Of a stretch of DNA of 64,000 nt, positions 1 to 7,543 are shown one piece after another. The stretch comes from Flavobacteriia bacterium (GTDB lineage: Bacteria; Bacteroidota; Bacteroidia; Flavobacteriales_D; Crocinitomicaceae), in contig CANFHU010000002.1 in assembly GCA_947446925.1 (NCBI GenBank), positions 62,001-126,000 of the forward strand, written 5' to 3'. Below the pieces are notes generated by a model. That model searched no databases, was not told the DNA's origin, and saw only the letters and a list, made by a program, of their open reading frames with translations. Position 1 is the stretch's first letter; each line of letters starts with the position of its first letter. The translations under genes and the position numbers were made by a program.

Positions 1-131
1 TAAATAAACATTTACCTAATCTAAAATTATTTTTTGGTTACCTGAACGATTTTAGTGAAAACGAAATGTATTATTATCCTGATGGAGAAAATCTAAATTA
101 TTTTATTTACAAATTTAAATTGCATAAATGA
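1..131 (+). CDS. C-terminal end of an unknown protein (partial)
   Basis: An open frame enters from the left edge (first full codon at 3) and ends with TGA at 129-131. The visible 42 residues are rich in Asn, Tyr, Phe and Lys, and no motif is recognised. The stop overlaps the ATG of the next gene in an ATGA arrangement, which suggests translational coupling and one operon. Too little is present to name a function. Confidence 0.55.
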   Translation, partial: NKHLPNLKLFFGYLNDFSENEMYYYPDGENLNYFIYKFKLHK

Positions 132-1060
132 GACATATTTTATTCATTTTATTGACCTTATCATCAGGGATATCAATCTCCCAAACCCATTTGATTTTCC
201 ATAAAAGTCATAGTGGGAGTTTGAAATCGTTTGATTATTTGATGCATTCAGGTTTGTTAGATAACAATTCATGCGGAGAGGGACTTGTATACGACGAAGA
301 AGCTCGTATTGTCAAATTTGATACGGTGAAAGTGATTGGGAAAAATCAAGTGGTTGTTTTGGGATTCGATGAATTCAAGCAACGAATTATTGATACCAAT
401 TATATCGAAAATATTCAAATGCATGCGTCTGAAAATAAGCTTAAAAAAATAATAAAAAACAATTATGGTGCATCTGTAAACGATAAAACTAAATTTATAA
501 AAGGGGAGAATAATCCAATTCCTTCTATAAATGAAAAATACATTCCTACCTATTTGGGAGGTAGACCTTTGTCTCAACTGCAAACCTTACTTTCAGAGGA
601 TAATACTCGATTTTTATCATTCACGAATACGACTGATATTCCGATTGAATTTCATCTGTATTTGAATAGTAAAATTATTGATTATCATATTCGTTTAGTT
701 CCTTCTGAGACTAAAAACATCAAAATAAACTTGTTTAAAGGGATAGAAAACAGATTGAGTTTTTATTTATTAAGTGATGATCAAACCTATTCAAAAATGA
801 TTTATGCTTCGTTAAATGTAACAGATACTAAAACAACAAAATCGGTGGGTGTAGATTTTAGTTTAGGATCATTTTCGTCTGTACAATTGTCAACATCTAA
901 AACTAAAAATGGCTCGGCTGTACCTACGAACATACCTACAGCAAATCCACCAAACAACAAAGGATGGTGGTTTTTGGGGCTTGCATTGATTTCGTTGATT
1001 CTTTCCGGTGTTTCAGTTTTGCGTACTCGATATAAATTGGCTTTCAAATCAGTAGGTTGA
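128..1060 (+). CDS. Secreted, C-terminally membrane-anchored hypothetical protein
   Basis: A 310-residue protein of unknown function. Residues 1-19 form a signal peptide (hydrophobic core LFILLTLSSGISIS, then SQ). Residues about 278-300 form one transmembrane helix (WWFLGLALISLILSGVSVL) followed by a short basic tail, so the middle should lie outside the inner membrane with the C terminus in the cytoplasm. The central part is soluble and beta-rich by composition, with no catalytic motif seen. It overlaps the preceding frame by 4 nt and is separated from the next gene by 1 nt, so the three are probably co-transcribed. I do not recognise the family. Confidence 0.8.
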   Translation: MRHILFILLTLSSGISISQTHLIFHKSHSGSLKSFDYLMHSGLLDNNSCGEGLVYDEEARIVKFDTVKVIGKNQVVVLGFDEFKQRIIDTNYIENIQMHASENKLKKIIKNNYGASVNDKTKFIKGENNPIPSINEKYIPTYLGGRPLSQLQTLLSEDNTRFLSFTNTTDIPIEFHLYLNSKIIDYHIRLVPSETKNIKINLFKGIENRLSFYLLSDDQTYSKMIYASLNVTDTKTTKSVGVDFSLGSFSSVQLSTSKTKNGSAVPTNIPTANPPNNKGWWFLGLALISLILSGVSVLRTRYKLAFKSVG

Positions 1061-1061
1061 T

Positions 1062-2135
1062 ATGCAGTTGAGTACCTCTATCAAAGACATTTTACTCTGG
1101 TTTGCATTTTTGGGAATCCTATTTATTCCGGTAGATTATACTTTGATTCCGTTCCAAAATAAAATAGGATTATTTTTTGGCGCTTCCTCGGATACGCCTG
1201 AAATGTTTTATTTCATTGCTGCCTTGCTATTGTTTTCTTGTGTGTTTGCAGTTTTCATACCTAAAATTAGCAAAGTGCAATTTAAATCCATGGTTTTTAG
1301 TCTTTTATATTGGTATTTATCTTTGCAGTTAATGCGTTACGGAGCGAATAAACTGTTTAAACATCAGTTTTATTTGCCAGAACCGAATACCTTATTTACG
1401 CGGGTTGGTAATTTAGATCGAGACATTTTGTATTGGACTTCCATGGGAACTTCCTACGAATACAATGTGTTTATGGGGATTATTGAAATTCTGCCTGCAG
1501 TATTATTACTAATTCCACGTTTTCGCTTTGTTGGATTGTTAGTGTCGGTTGGGGTATTTACTAATGTGTTAGCCGTAAATATTGGTTTTGATATCACCGT
1601 AAAATGTTTCTCTGGATTTTTATTGTTTTTGAGTGTGTTCGGGTTGTTGCCTTATAAAGATAAAATCATGTTTCTTTTTGGATTTCAAGCGAAAGAAATG
1701 GAGCTCCAGCAACTTAAAACTACAAAACACACCGCTTCCTTTCTAAAACGTTTCATCTCTATTTTTGCTGTGTTTTTCATTTTTGCAGAAACACTTTATC
1801 CTTATATTCAGACAAGTAATTTCAACGATGATAAAGCCCCACGACCATTTTTACACGGTGCTTATAAATCAATAGAACCAATTACGCATCCAAAGCAACT
1901 AGCATACGTTTTTATACACCGAAGAGGGTATCTCATTTTTCAAAACGCCTCTGAAAAACAAAGCGACTATCTCTTGCAAGTGGTTCCTAAACAGCATCTT
2001 TTTATCCTCACTGATTACAAACAACAAAAGAAAATAGTATCTTTTAGGTATGATTTAAAAAGGAAACGTTTGGTGTTGAAGGTAGGGAAGGGAAAAGTGA
2101 TGGAGTTTGAGAGGGTGGAGATTAACACTCGCTGA
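1062..2135 (+). CDS. Multi-pass membrane protein, DoxX-like
   Basis: A 357-residue protein. The first 240 residues carry roughly six to seven hydrophobic helices, and a soluble domain of about 100 residues follows the last helix (near residue 250). Two stretches, RYGANKLFKHQF around residue 92 and a helix preceded by YNVFMGIIEILPA, resemble the DoxX/DoxD-like membrane fold, but the match is loose and no redox residues can be assigned. It lies 1 nt after the gene for the secreted protein, so the two may act together at the membrane. Its last codons overlap the start of a weak repeat-like sequence. The function is unknown. Confidence 0.75.
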   Translation: MQLSTSIKDILLWFAFLGILFIPVDYTLIPFQNKIGLFFGASSDTPEMFYFIAALLLFSCVFAVFIPKISKVQFKSMVFSLLYWYLSLQLMRYGANKLFKHQFYLPEPNTLFTRVGNLDRDILYWTSMGTSYEYNVFMGIIEILPAVLLLIPRFRFVGLLVSVGVFTNVLAVNIGFDITVKCFSGFLLFLSVFGLLPYKDKIMFLFGFQAKEMELQQLKTTKHTASFLKRFISIFAVFFIFAETLYPYIQTSNFNDDKAPRPFLHGAYKSIEPITHPKQLAYVFIHRRGYLIFQNASEKQSDYLLQVVPKQHLFILTDYKQQKKIVSFRYDLKRKRLVLKVGKGKVMEFERVEINTR

Positions 2136-2165
2136 GTTAAATTTATATTTCTGCATCAAACCAAT
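2130..2165 (+). repeat. Weak partial copy of the dispersed dyad repeat
   Basis: The first about 20 nt (CGCTGAGTTAAATTT) match the left part of the repeat seen more fully at 4023, 5522, 5588 and 5633. The right part is not conserved. It overlaps the stop codon of the DoxX-like gene. The identity as a repeat copy is tentative. Confidence 0.3.
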
Positions 2166-2223
2166 GATCCACAATAAACTAAACCAAACTAAGACTAATC
2201 AACGAATACAAAATACCTACCCT

Positions 2224-2712
2224 ATGAAAAAAAGAATAAACGCTTTTTCAAACTACTTGTTTTATTGCCTTTTAGTAATTTTTATTATTAATCCAAATTC
2301 TTTATTTAGTCAAGATGGAATGATTTCGTTTGAAGAACTTCTAAAAGAAAAACAATATCGTACCAACGTATATGAAAATAATGAATATTTCATTGATATT
2401 AATTCGTATCACCCAGATGTATATAGAATTGAGATTTCGGCAGATACAGATATCGATGAATTTGCTTCTAAAAGTGCCAATTTTCCAAACCTACAAGAAT
2501 TAATAATTGTTGGTAATTTTATGTCTTTTCCTACTGGCGTTTTTAAATTTAACAAACTTCAGATTTTAGATATCTCTTTTTGCGTCGCTGATTTTTGTGA
2601 AGGAAAAAATGTAATTACGCTTTCCGAGGAAGATTTCAAAGAATTGCTACTTGAATGGAATGATTTTATAAGTATAGAGCCAAGTCAAACTTCAATTGAT
2701 TTAATTGTTTAA
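2224..2712 (+). CDS. Secreted chimera: LRR-like segment plus array-family tail
   Basis: The ATG at 2224 is chosen because it begins a good signal peptide (MKKRINAF..., hydrophobic core, then LFSQ). An earlier TTG in the same frame at 2107 adds an unlikely leader. The 162-residue product has one leucine-rich-repeat-like stretch (FPNLQELIIVGNF to FNKLQILDISF, about residues 88-121), then a C-terminal segment (EDFKELLLEW...) closely similar to the tail of the next gene. The last 84 nt match that gene at 75 of 84 positions. The rest of the two proteins is unrelated, so this looks like a gene fusion created by deletion between an LRR protein gene and a member of the downstream array. Confidence 0.65.
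   Translation: MKKRINAFSNYLFYCLLVIFIINPNSLFSQDGMISFEELLKEKQYRTNVYENNEYFIDINSYHPDVYRIEISADTDIDEFASKSANFPNLQELIIVGNFMSFPTGVFKFNKLQILDISFCVADFCEGKNVITLSEEDFKELLLEWNDFISIEPSQTSIDLIV
2629..2712 (+). repeat. 84-bp direct repeat, copy 1
   Basis: This segment encodes the C terminus of the LRR chimera and aligns without gaps to 3023-3106, with 9 differences by direct comparison. Both copies end at a stop codon. Confidence 0.85.
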
Positions 2713-2734
2713 CACTAATTATACAGTAATTGAT

Positions 2735-3106
2735 ATGCTGACAAAACGAGAACAATACGGATTAACATTCAGTAAATGGGTGGAACCTACAAATCAAAAG
2801 ATATATAATCTTTGTAGAAGGGATGAGGTAGGTATATATAGTCATTTAACTTTTATAGATTATTTAAATGTTGGTGAATTAAATGCTATAATTGAAGAAA
2901 TAACTAATGCACAAAATGGTCAGTTATATGATAGTCTACCGTCTTCTGATAGTTATGAGAATATTTCGTTGGAATTAATTTTTCCAAATGTAATTATTGA
3001 AGAAGTTTTAACGGTTTCGATGGAAGATTTCAAAGAGTTACTACTTGAATGGATTGATTTTATAAATATACAACCAAGTCAAACTTCAAGTAATTTAATT
3101 GTCTAA
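2735..3106 (+). CDS. Small array paralog 1, hypothetical
   Basis: A cytosolic-looking 123-residue protein. ATG 2735 is preferred over an upstream TTG at 2705: it gives MLTKREQYGLTF, which matches the remnant at 3525 (MTKREEFGLIF), and a length of 123 residues equal to the other members. The protein is acidic, with a C-terminal helix EDFKELLLEWIDFI. The related helices in the next genes keep an E/D-F-K/R-E...W-x-x/E-F pattern. No enzyme motif is visible. The size, tandem duplication and acidic character resemble immunity proteins of polymorphic toxins, but that is inference only. Confidence 0.65.
   Translation: MLTKREQYGLTFSKWVEPTNQKIYNLCRRDEVGIYSHLTFIDYLNVGELNAIIEEITNAQNGQLYDSLPSSDSYENISLELIFPNVIIEEVLTVSMEDFKELLLEWIDFINIQPSQTSSNLIV
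3023..3106 (+). repeat. 84-bp direct repeat, copy 2
   Basis: The 3' end of array paralog 1, matching 2629-2712 at 75 of 84 positions. Most of the differences lie in the second half. Confidence 0.85.
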
Positions 3107-3109
3107 AAT

Positions 3110-3481
3110 ATGAGTGCAATTGAAGATCAAAAAATCACATTTTACAATAGTATAGAAGATGGGAAAATATATAAAACTGCTGATTCTGAAGACCCAAAAA
3201 ATTCAGATATTGGTTTTATTACTCGATATAGAAGTCCTGTTGCAATGCAAAAAATTATTGATAATCTAACCCATGCTATAAATGGTAATTATAATTTAAT
3301 GAATGATTATGATATTTCAAATCAGATTGATATAGCTTTTATTGAAGATGGGCAAATTAATTATTATGATCAAGATGGGCAAGAAGTGCTTTATTCATCT
3401 CAATTAGTTGAATTTAGAGAAGTACTTATTGCATGGCGTGAATTTTTTCTAACACCACCTTTAAATGGTTCTCCTACGTAA
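3110..3481 (+). CDS. Small array paralog 2, hypothetical, probably shortened by a stop
   Basis: A 123-residue acidic protein starting 3 nt after the previous stop. Its C-terminal helix (EFREVLIAWREFFL) corresponds to that of paralog 1. Directly after the TAA at 3479-3481, the same frame reads SSDSNLIV and then TAA at 3506-3508. That matches the TSSNLIV end of paralog 1, so the present stop appears to be a later mutation that removed the ancestral tail. The first half (KITFYNSIEDGKIY) has the same spacing as paralog 3. The function is unknown, and immunity-like is only a guess. Confidence 0.65.
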   Translation: MSAIEDQKITFYNSIEDGKIYKTADSEDPKNSDIGFITRYRSPVAMQKIIDNLTHAINGNYNLMNDYDISNQIDIAFIEDGQINYYDQDGQEVLYSSQLVEFREVLIAWREFFLTPPLNGSPT

Positions 3482-3508
3482 AGTTCTGATAGTAATTTGA
3501 TTGTATAA
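3482..3508 (+). other. Ancestral in-frame tail cut off by a stop codon
   Basis: Nine codons in frame with the preceding gene, encoding SSDSNLIV and a second stop. It is similar to the C termini of the genes ending at 2712 and 3106. It is probably untranslated now, except by readthrough. Confidence 0.6.
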
Positions 3509-3524
3509 TAGTTATTCGAGAAAG

Positions 3525-3605
3525 ATGGTTGCTACAATGACAAAAAGAGAAGAATTTGGATTAATATTTATCCAAAAATTGAAAAATAATTTCTATTTAC
3601 CCTAA
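3525..3605 (+). pseudogene. Remnant of another array member
   Basis: A 26-codon open frame whose residues MTKREEFGLIF match the N terminus of paralog 1 (MLTKREQYGLTF). It ends soon afterwards at TAA 3603-3605, and no continuation was seen in other frames before the next gene. It is best read as the 5' fragment of a deleted or decayed paralog. Confidence 0.6.
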
Positions 3606-3622
3606 TATAAAGTTTTAAAATT

Positions 3623-3997
3623 ATGAATACAACATTAGAAAAATACGATATCACATTTTCTAATCAAATCACTGCTGGATTTATAAATAAAACTGTAAGT
3701 GGTAATAATATTCTTGCTACATTTTTAAGTTCGATGATTGATTTAGACAATATAAATCAAGGAATACAAAATGTCGAGTATTATTTAGATGGAGGAGAAT
3801 ATGATTCAGAAAAAGAATATATTACAACAGAAATATTTTCCGCAATTATAGATAATGAAAATGTTAGTGTTTTTTATGCAATTGGGAGCGACACATTTTC
3901 CCCTTTATTTATAATTCCTCTTGTTGATTTTAAAGAGATCTCAATTGCTTGGAGAGAATTTTTACTCACTACACCATTAAATGGTTCAAAAATTTAA
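3623..3997 (+). CDS. Small array paralog 3, hypothetical
   Basis: A 124-residue acidic protein with the same layout as paralog 2: an N-terminal KYDITFSNQI segment, a middle helix region, and a C-terminal helix DFKEISIAWREFLL followed by TPLNGS (paralog 2 has PPLNGS). It therefore pairs with paralog 2 as one subfamily, while paralog 1 and the tail of the LRR chimera form another. No signal peptide or enzyme motif is seen. No toxin gene is visible beside it, so an immunity role cannot be shown. Confidence 0.65.
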   Translation: MNTTLEKYDITFSNQITAGFINKTVSGNNILATFLSSMIDLDNINQGIQNVEYYLDGGEYDSEKEYITTEIFSAIIDNENVSVFYAIGSDTFSPLFIIPLVDFKEISIAWREFLLTTPLNGSKI

Positions 3998-4022
3998 ATT
4001 TTAGATAAAAAAATTCTTCCCT

Positions 4023-4070
4023 CGCTGAACTATATTTTATTCCGCGAAGCAACTACGAAGTTAATCCAAT
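4023..4070 (+). repeat. Dispersed dyad repeat, copy at the array/ATPase boundary
   Basis: This copy reads CGCTGAACTATATTTTATTC, then CGCGAAGCAACTACGAAGTT, then AATCCAAT. It shares most positions with 5522-5566 and 5633-5680. It sits between the paralog array and the convergent ATPase gene. Confidence 0.6.
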
Positions 4071-4096
4071 TCTGAAGTCAGATTTTTTTTGAAATC

Positions 4097-5380
4097 TTAA
4101 AAACTTGAATTCATAAAATTATGGTTGACAACCCATTTCCAAACTGGTAGAACTTTTATTGATTTCCCTTGGTATTCGATGTTTTCCTCTTGATCGTGAG
4201 TTAAAATGGTACCGTTAGGAATTGAAAATTCATTCATTGCAGCAATTAAACCATCAAATTCTCTTGGTTTGTTTGATTCATTTAGTTCAAAACAGACTTG
4301 AATTGCTAAGTCTAATTGGTTGTTTTTCTCAAAAATAAAATCACATTCTTTTTTGTTTTTATAGTAATATATTTTTCCTTGAGTTCTTAAAACGTTAGCA
4401 ACGATATTTTCTAATAACCAACCACTGTTTGAAGAATGTTTTGTTGTAATATACTGTATAAATCCTGTGTCCAATACGTATGCTTTTTTCTCTGATACTT
4501 GTTGTTTTTTTAAACTATAATCAAATCTTTGGATGGTATAAATGAAATACGTGTTTTCTAAATAATTGACATAGTTTTGAATGCTAACAGGACTAGCGTA
4601 TTTTGATGATTTAGTAAGTGAATTATAACTAAATAATTGACAATGATTTGTGATTATAAATCGATATAATTCTCTTAAATGTAGTGTGTTTTCGACTTTA
4701 TATCTTACAGCTATGTCTTTTAAAACTATATCTTCATAGGTTCTAGATAATATTTCTGGTTCTCTGTAAATGGTATATTCTGGCATTCCTCCTTGCTTCG
4801 TATATTCGTCAAAATACACTTTAAGTTGAATACGTTGTTGTGTGTCATAAATCGATGTTGGTTCTACTTCAACATTTTTGAATCTTAAAAACTCTTTAAA
4901 CGTAAAAGGTGGGACAAAAGTATCTATATGTCTTCCTGTTAATTTGGTAGCAATTTCACTGCTTAGAAAATTCGCATTTGAACCCGTAATTACAAATTTA
5001 TTTCCTTCTTCAGTAAGCCTACGTACAAAACTTTCAAAACCTTTAATATTTTGAACTTCATCTAAAAAAAAAGTAGTTTGATTTCCAAATAATTCTATTA
5101 GAGCTTCATGAAAAATATAGAAATTACTTGCCGAAAAATCTATTAATCTCTCATCTTCAAAGTTTATGTAATAGAAATTTCCTTCGCTAAAATGATTATG
5201 AATTATTTGCCTCATTAGTGAAGATTTTCCACTTCTTCTTAAACCTGTTAACACTTGTACGTGGGGTAAGTGAAGTTTGTCAATTACTTCGTTATAGCAA
5301 TCTCTTTCAATGAATGTACGTTTTGATAAAATACTATTTCGCTGATCTATAAGTATTTGTTTTATAAACTCTTTGTTCAT
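4097..5380 (-). CDS. AAA-type ATPase with DUF4143 C-terminal domain
   Basis: A 427-residue protein of the widespread AAA/DUF4143 group. The Walker A motif is GLRRSGKSS (residues 46-54) and the Walker B motif is FFLDEVQ near residue 100. VITGSNANFLSSEIATKLTGR matches the sensor and arginine-finger region of the family. The C-terminal part has the nuclease-like YYKNKKECDFIFE pattern common in DUF4143 proteins. The biological role of the family is poorly defined. It is not co-oriented with its neighbours and is flanked on both sides by copies of the dispersed repeat, which fits a mobile or frequently exchanged accessory gene. Confidence 0.9.
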   Translation of the reverse strand: MNKEFIKQILIDQRNSILSKRTFIERDCYNEVIDKLHLPHVQVLTGLRRSGKSSLMRQIIHNHFSEGNFYYINFEDERLIDFSASNFYIFHEALIELFGNQTTFFLDEVQNIKGFESFVRRLTEEGNKFVITGSNANFLSSEIATKLTGRHIDTFVPPFTFKEFLRFKNVEVEPTSIYDTQQRIQLKVYFDEYTKQGGMPEYTIYREPEILSRTYEDIVLKDIAVRYKVENTLHLRELYRFIITNHCQLFSYNSLTKSSKYASPVSIQNYVNYLENTYFIYTIQRFDYSLKKQQVSEKKAYVLDTGFIQYITTKHSSNSGWLLENIVANVLRTQGKIYYYKNKKECDFIFEKNNQLDLAIQVCFELNESNKPREFDGLIAAMNEFSIPNGTILTHDQEENIEYQGKSIKVLPVWKWVVNHNFMNSSF

Positions 5381-5521
5381 TATTATCTATTTATATAGTA
5401 AAAATACAAATTATATATTCATAATAAATACTTTTAATAAAAATTGTTTATTAGCGGTGAATGATTTTGATTAAAATTGTTTATTTGTAATAAATACTAT
5501 TGGTAATAAATGTTTATTTCC

Positions 5522-5566
5522 CTGCTGAACTGGATTTTTTACCGCGTATCAGCTACGAAGTTAACC
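5522..5566 (+). repeat. Dispersed dyad repeat copy
   Basis: This copy has CTGCTGAACTGGATTTTTTA, then CCGCGTATCAGCTACGAAG, then TTAACC. It contains an internal inverted repeat, CGTA-TCAGC-TACG. Confidence 0.65.
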
Positions 5567-5587
5567 CTGCGCTAAATCAACTCTTCC

Positions 5588-5610
5588 CGCTGAGCTGGAT
5601 TTGTAATCCT
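5588..5610 (+). repeat. Dispersed dyad repeat, partial copy
   Basis: Only the left part is recognisable (CGCTGAGCTGGATTTGTAAT). The sequence after it diverges. Confidence 0.5.
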
Positions 5611-5632
5611 GCTCCTAATAATTAAGTAAATA

Positions 5633-5680
5633 CGCTAAACTATATTTTTATCACGTAACAGTAACGAGATTAATCCAATT
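5633..5680 (+). repeat. Dispersed dyad repeat copy
   Basis: This copy has CGCTAAACTATATTTTTATC, then ACGTAACAGTAACGAGATT, then AATCCAATT. Its right end agrees with the copy at 4023, while the centre keeps a shortened CGT...ACG dyad. Confidence 0.6.
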
Positions 5681-5809
5681 TAACTTCCAACCAAATAAAT
5701 ACAAAAAATAACTTCCACACGAACCAACTAATCGAAAATATCATTTAGGATAGTACAATTAATTCTAATTTACCTTTTTCTAATTAATTTAGAGGATAAT
5801 ATAAATAGT

Positions 5810-7468
5810 ATGACAAAGCCACATTTAACGTTTAGTGACCGAAAAATTTCAATTGTTCTGTTAATTCTCATTCATTTTAGTAGTTTTTCTCAAAATGAAA
5901 TTTTAGTTCCTTTTCGTGTTGGGGATAAATTCGGTTTATCTGATTTAAAAGGGAAATTAGTTTATCCAGCAGAATTTGAATATTTCAAAACTAACGAGTT
6001 AGGTTCGTATGAGGCTAGTTTTGAAGGGGTAAAAGAGGGGAGATCCACCTTTTTTTATAAAGGTAAAAAAATTGTGGAACGTACTAAAAAGACAAAATAT
6101 AAAGTAATAAGAGAAAGTTTTATCACTGTTTCTGAGGAGAATAAAGGTTTTGAGATTTTTAATTTTAATGGTGAACAAATAACGGATAAGTCTTATGTAG
6201 AAATGATATTTTGTGATAATCTCTTACAACGAAATTTCTATTATACATGCACTCCAATCATTTTTAAAGATCAAAACGATAAGCTTACCTTACAGGTTTT
6301 TAACGCAAAAACTGAAAAATTCATAAATACGTTTGTTGAAAATGTGTCTTCGTTAAAATTGGATCCTTATGATAATTTATATAAAAATCGATTTACCATT
6401 TTTGTTCAAGAAAATTTAAATTCAAAAGAAGTCAAATTGGAGTTTGTATTTGATGGTGACTCGTTCGTGATTCTTGATCCTACTAATTATTTCAAAAAAA
6501 ATACCCAGAATAATCCTAAAAAAGGGAAGCCAATCATTTTGGAAGAAAATGAAAATGGAAATATGGAAAATTATAATGAGTTTGGAGTTCAGGCGCCTGT
6601 AGAAGCATATGTAGGGAGGGATGAAGAATACCAAGATTACCATAATAGTGGTAGAATTATAAAAAAAATAGATGGGTTATGTTTAACCATTTTTCAAGAA
6701 AACAATAAAACCTCGATAGAAAACGAGTTTGAATTACCACAGGATTTGGATGCGCGTTCCTTTCAAAATGTTAATATGAAATTAGTCATAGATAAGGTGA
6801 AATATTATTTGGATGAACTACTACTTTATAAGTCGAATGGAAAATATGGAGTCGTTTTAACGAAGGAATATTACCTTTCACCTAAATATGATTCCATTCG
6901 TTTGCTAGTATTAAATAAAAATTCAAGTAACCCTAACTATTATTTTCAAGTTGGAATTAAAGACAGTATTACAAATAAAATGAAATTTGGGTTAGTTGAT
7001 TTATCTGAAAAAACAATTTTTCCGATCGTTTATGATGTATTTAGAAATGCGATTGACAATCAAACGGGGGGATATAAATTCTCACTTCCCTTGCCGAACA
7101 ATGCAGAATTTATTGTTGCAAAAGAAGGTAAATATGGTATTGTTACATTGGATGAAGTAAAAGCACCTTTAATCTATGATGACATCTTTTATTTAGATTC
7201 TAAAAATTGTGTTTTAGTTAAATCTGGTTTGTATGGTATTTATTTTCAAGATAGAATGCTTGTGAATTTGAAAATGATAGAACCTGTTTTTACAAAGATT
7301 CCCTTCAATATCAATGTGAATGCTCAGTTACCAATTATAGAGTTATATGAGGCACAGAACACAACGAATGAATATAGTGACTTCTATAAACCAGATATTC
7401 TCAAAAGAACAGGTAATTTCTTCTGTTATGGAAACGTAAATGGAATGATGTATTACAAGGAAAAGTAA
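5810..7468 (+). CDS. Secreted WG-repeat protein
   Basis: A 552-residue protein with a signal peptide (hydrophobic residues about 14-26, ending FSSFSQ). It contains several WG-type repeats of the form K-x-G-x-x-D-x-x-G-x-x-x-x-P-x-Y-D: VGDKFGLSDLKGKLVYP near residue 37, GKYGVVLTKEYYLSPKYDS near 341, KFGLVDLSEKTIFPIVYD near 391, and GKYGIVTLDEV and GLYGIYFQ near 440 and 470. WG-repeat proteins are common secreted or outer-membrane-facing proteins of Bacteroidota whose function is mostly unknown. It is followed by another secreted unknown protein on the same strand. Confidence 0.75.
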   Translation: MTKPHLTFSDRKISIVLLILIHFSSFSQNEILVPFRVGDKFGLSDLKGKLVYPAEFEYFKTNELGSYEASFEGVKEGRSTFFYKGKKIVERTKKTKYKVIRESFITVSEENKGFEIFNFNGEQITDKSYVEMIFCDNLLQRNFYYTCTPIIFKDQNDKLTLQVFNAKTEKFINTFVENVSSLKLDPYDNLYKNRFTIFVQENLNSKEVKLEFVFDGDSFVILDPTNYFKKNTQNNPKKGKPIILEENENGNMENYNEFGVQAPVEAYVGRDEEYQDYHNSGRIIKKIDGLCLTIFQENNKTSIENEFELPQDLDARSFQNVNMKLVIDKVKYYLDELLLYKSNGKYGVVLTKEYYLSPKYDSIRLLVLNKNSSNPNYYFQVGIKDSITNKMKFGLVDLSEKTIFPIVYDVFRNAIDNQTGGYKFSLPLPNNAEFIVAKEGKYGIVTLDEVKAPLIYDDIFYLDSKNCVLVKSGLYGIYFQDRMLVNLKMIEPVFTKIPFNINVNAQLPIIELYEAQNTTNEYSDFYKPDILKRTGNFFCYGNVNGMMYYKEK

Positions 7469-7543
7469 TGCTTGATTCAGGATCATTTACCGTTCGGATA
7501 TTAGGTTTATAATGTGTATTTTTAGTTTACTATATTCATAGAT

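Larger units (their letters stand above)
5381..5809. other. Non-coding stretch with three repeat copies
   Basis: This is the only gap in the window longer than 300 bases. No convincing gene was seen. It contains three copies or partial copies of the dispersed dyad repeat (5522, 5588, 5633) within about 160 nt. The flanks are A+T-rich, with TAAATA/TTTATT runs around 5385-5520. Promoters for the two divergent genes presumably lie here, but no full consensus was found. Confidence 0.6.

Noticed and set aside
2107-2223. Upstream TTG start for the LRR chimera
   Set aside because: It would overlap the preceding gene and put a charged leader ahead of a good signal peptide at 2224.
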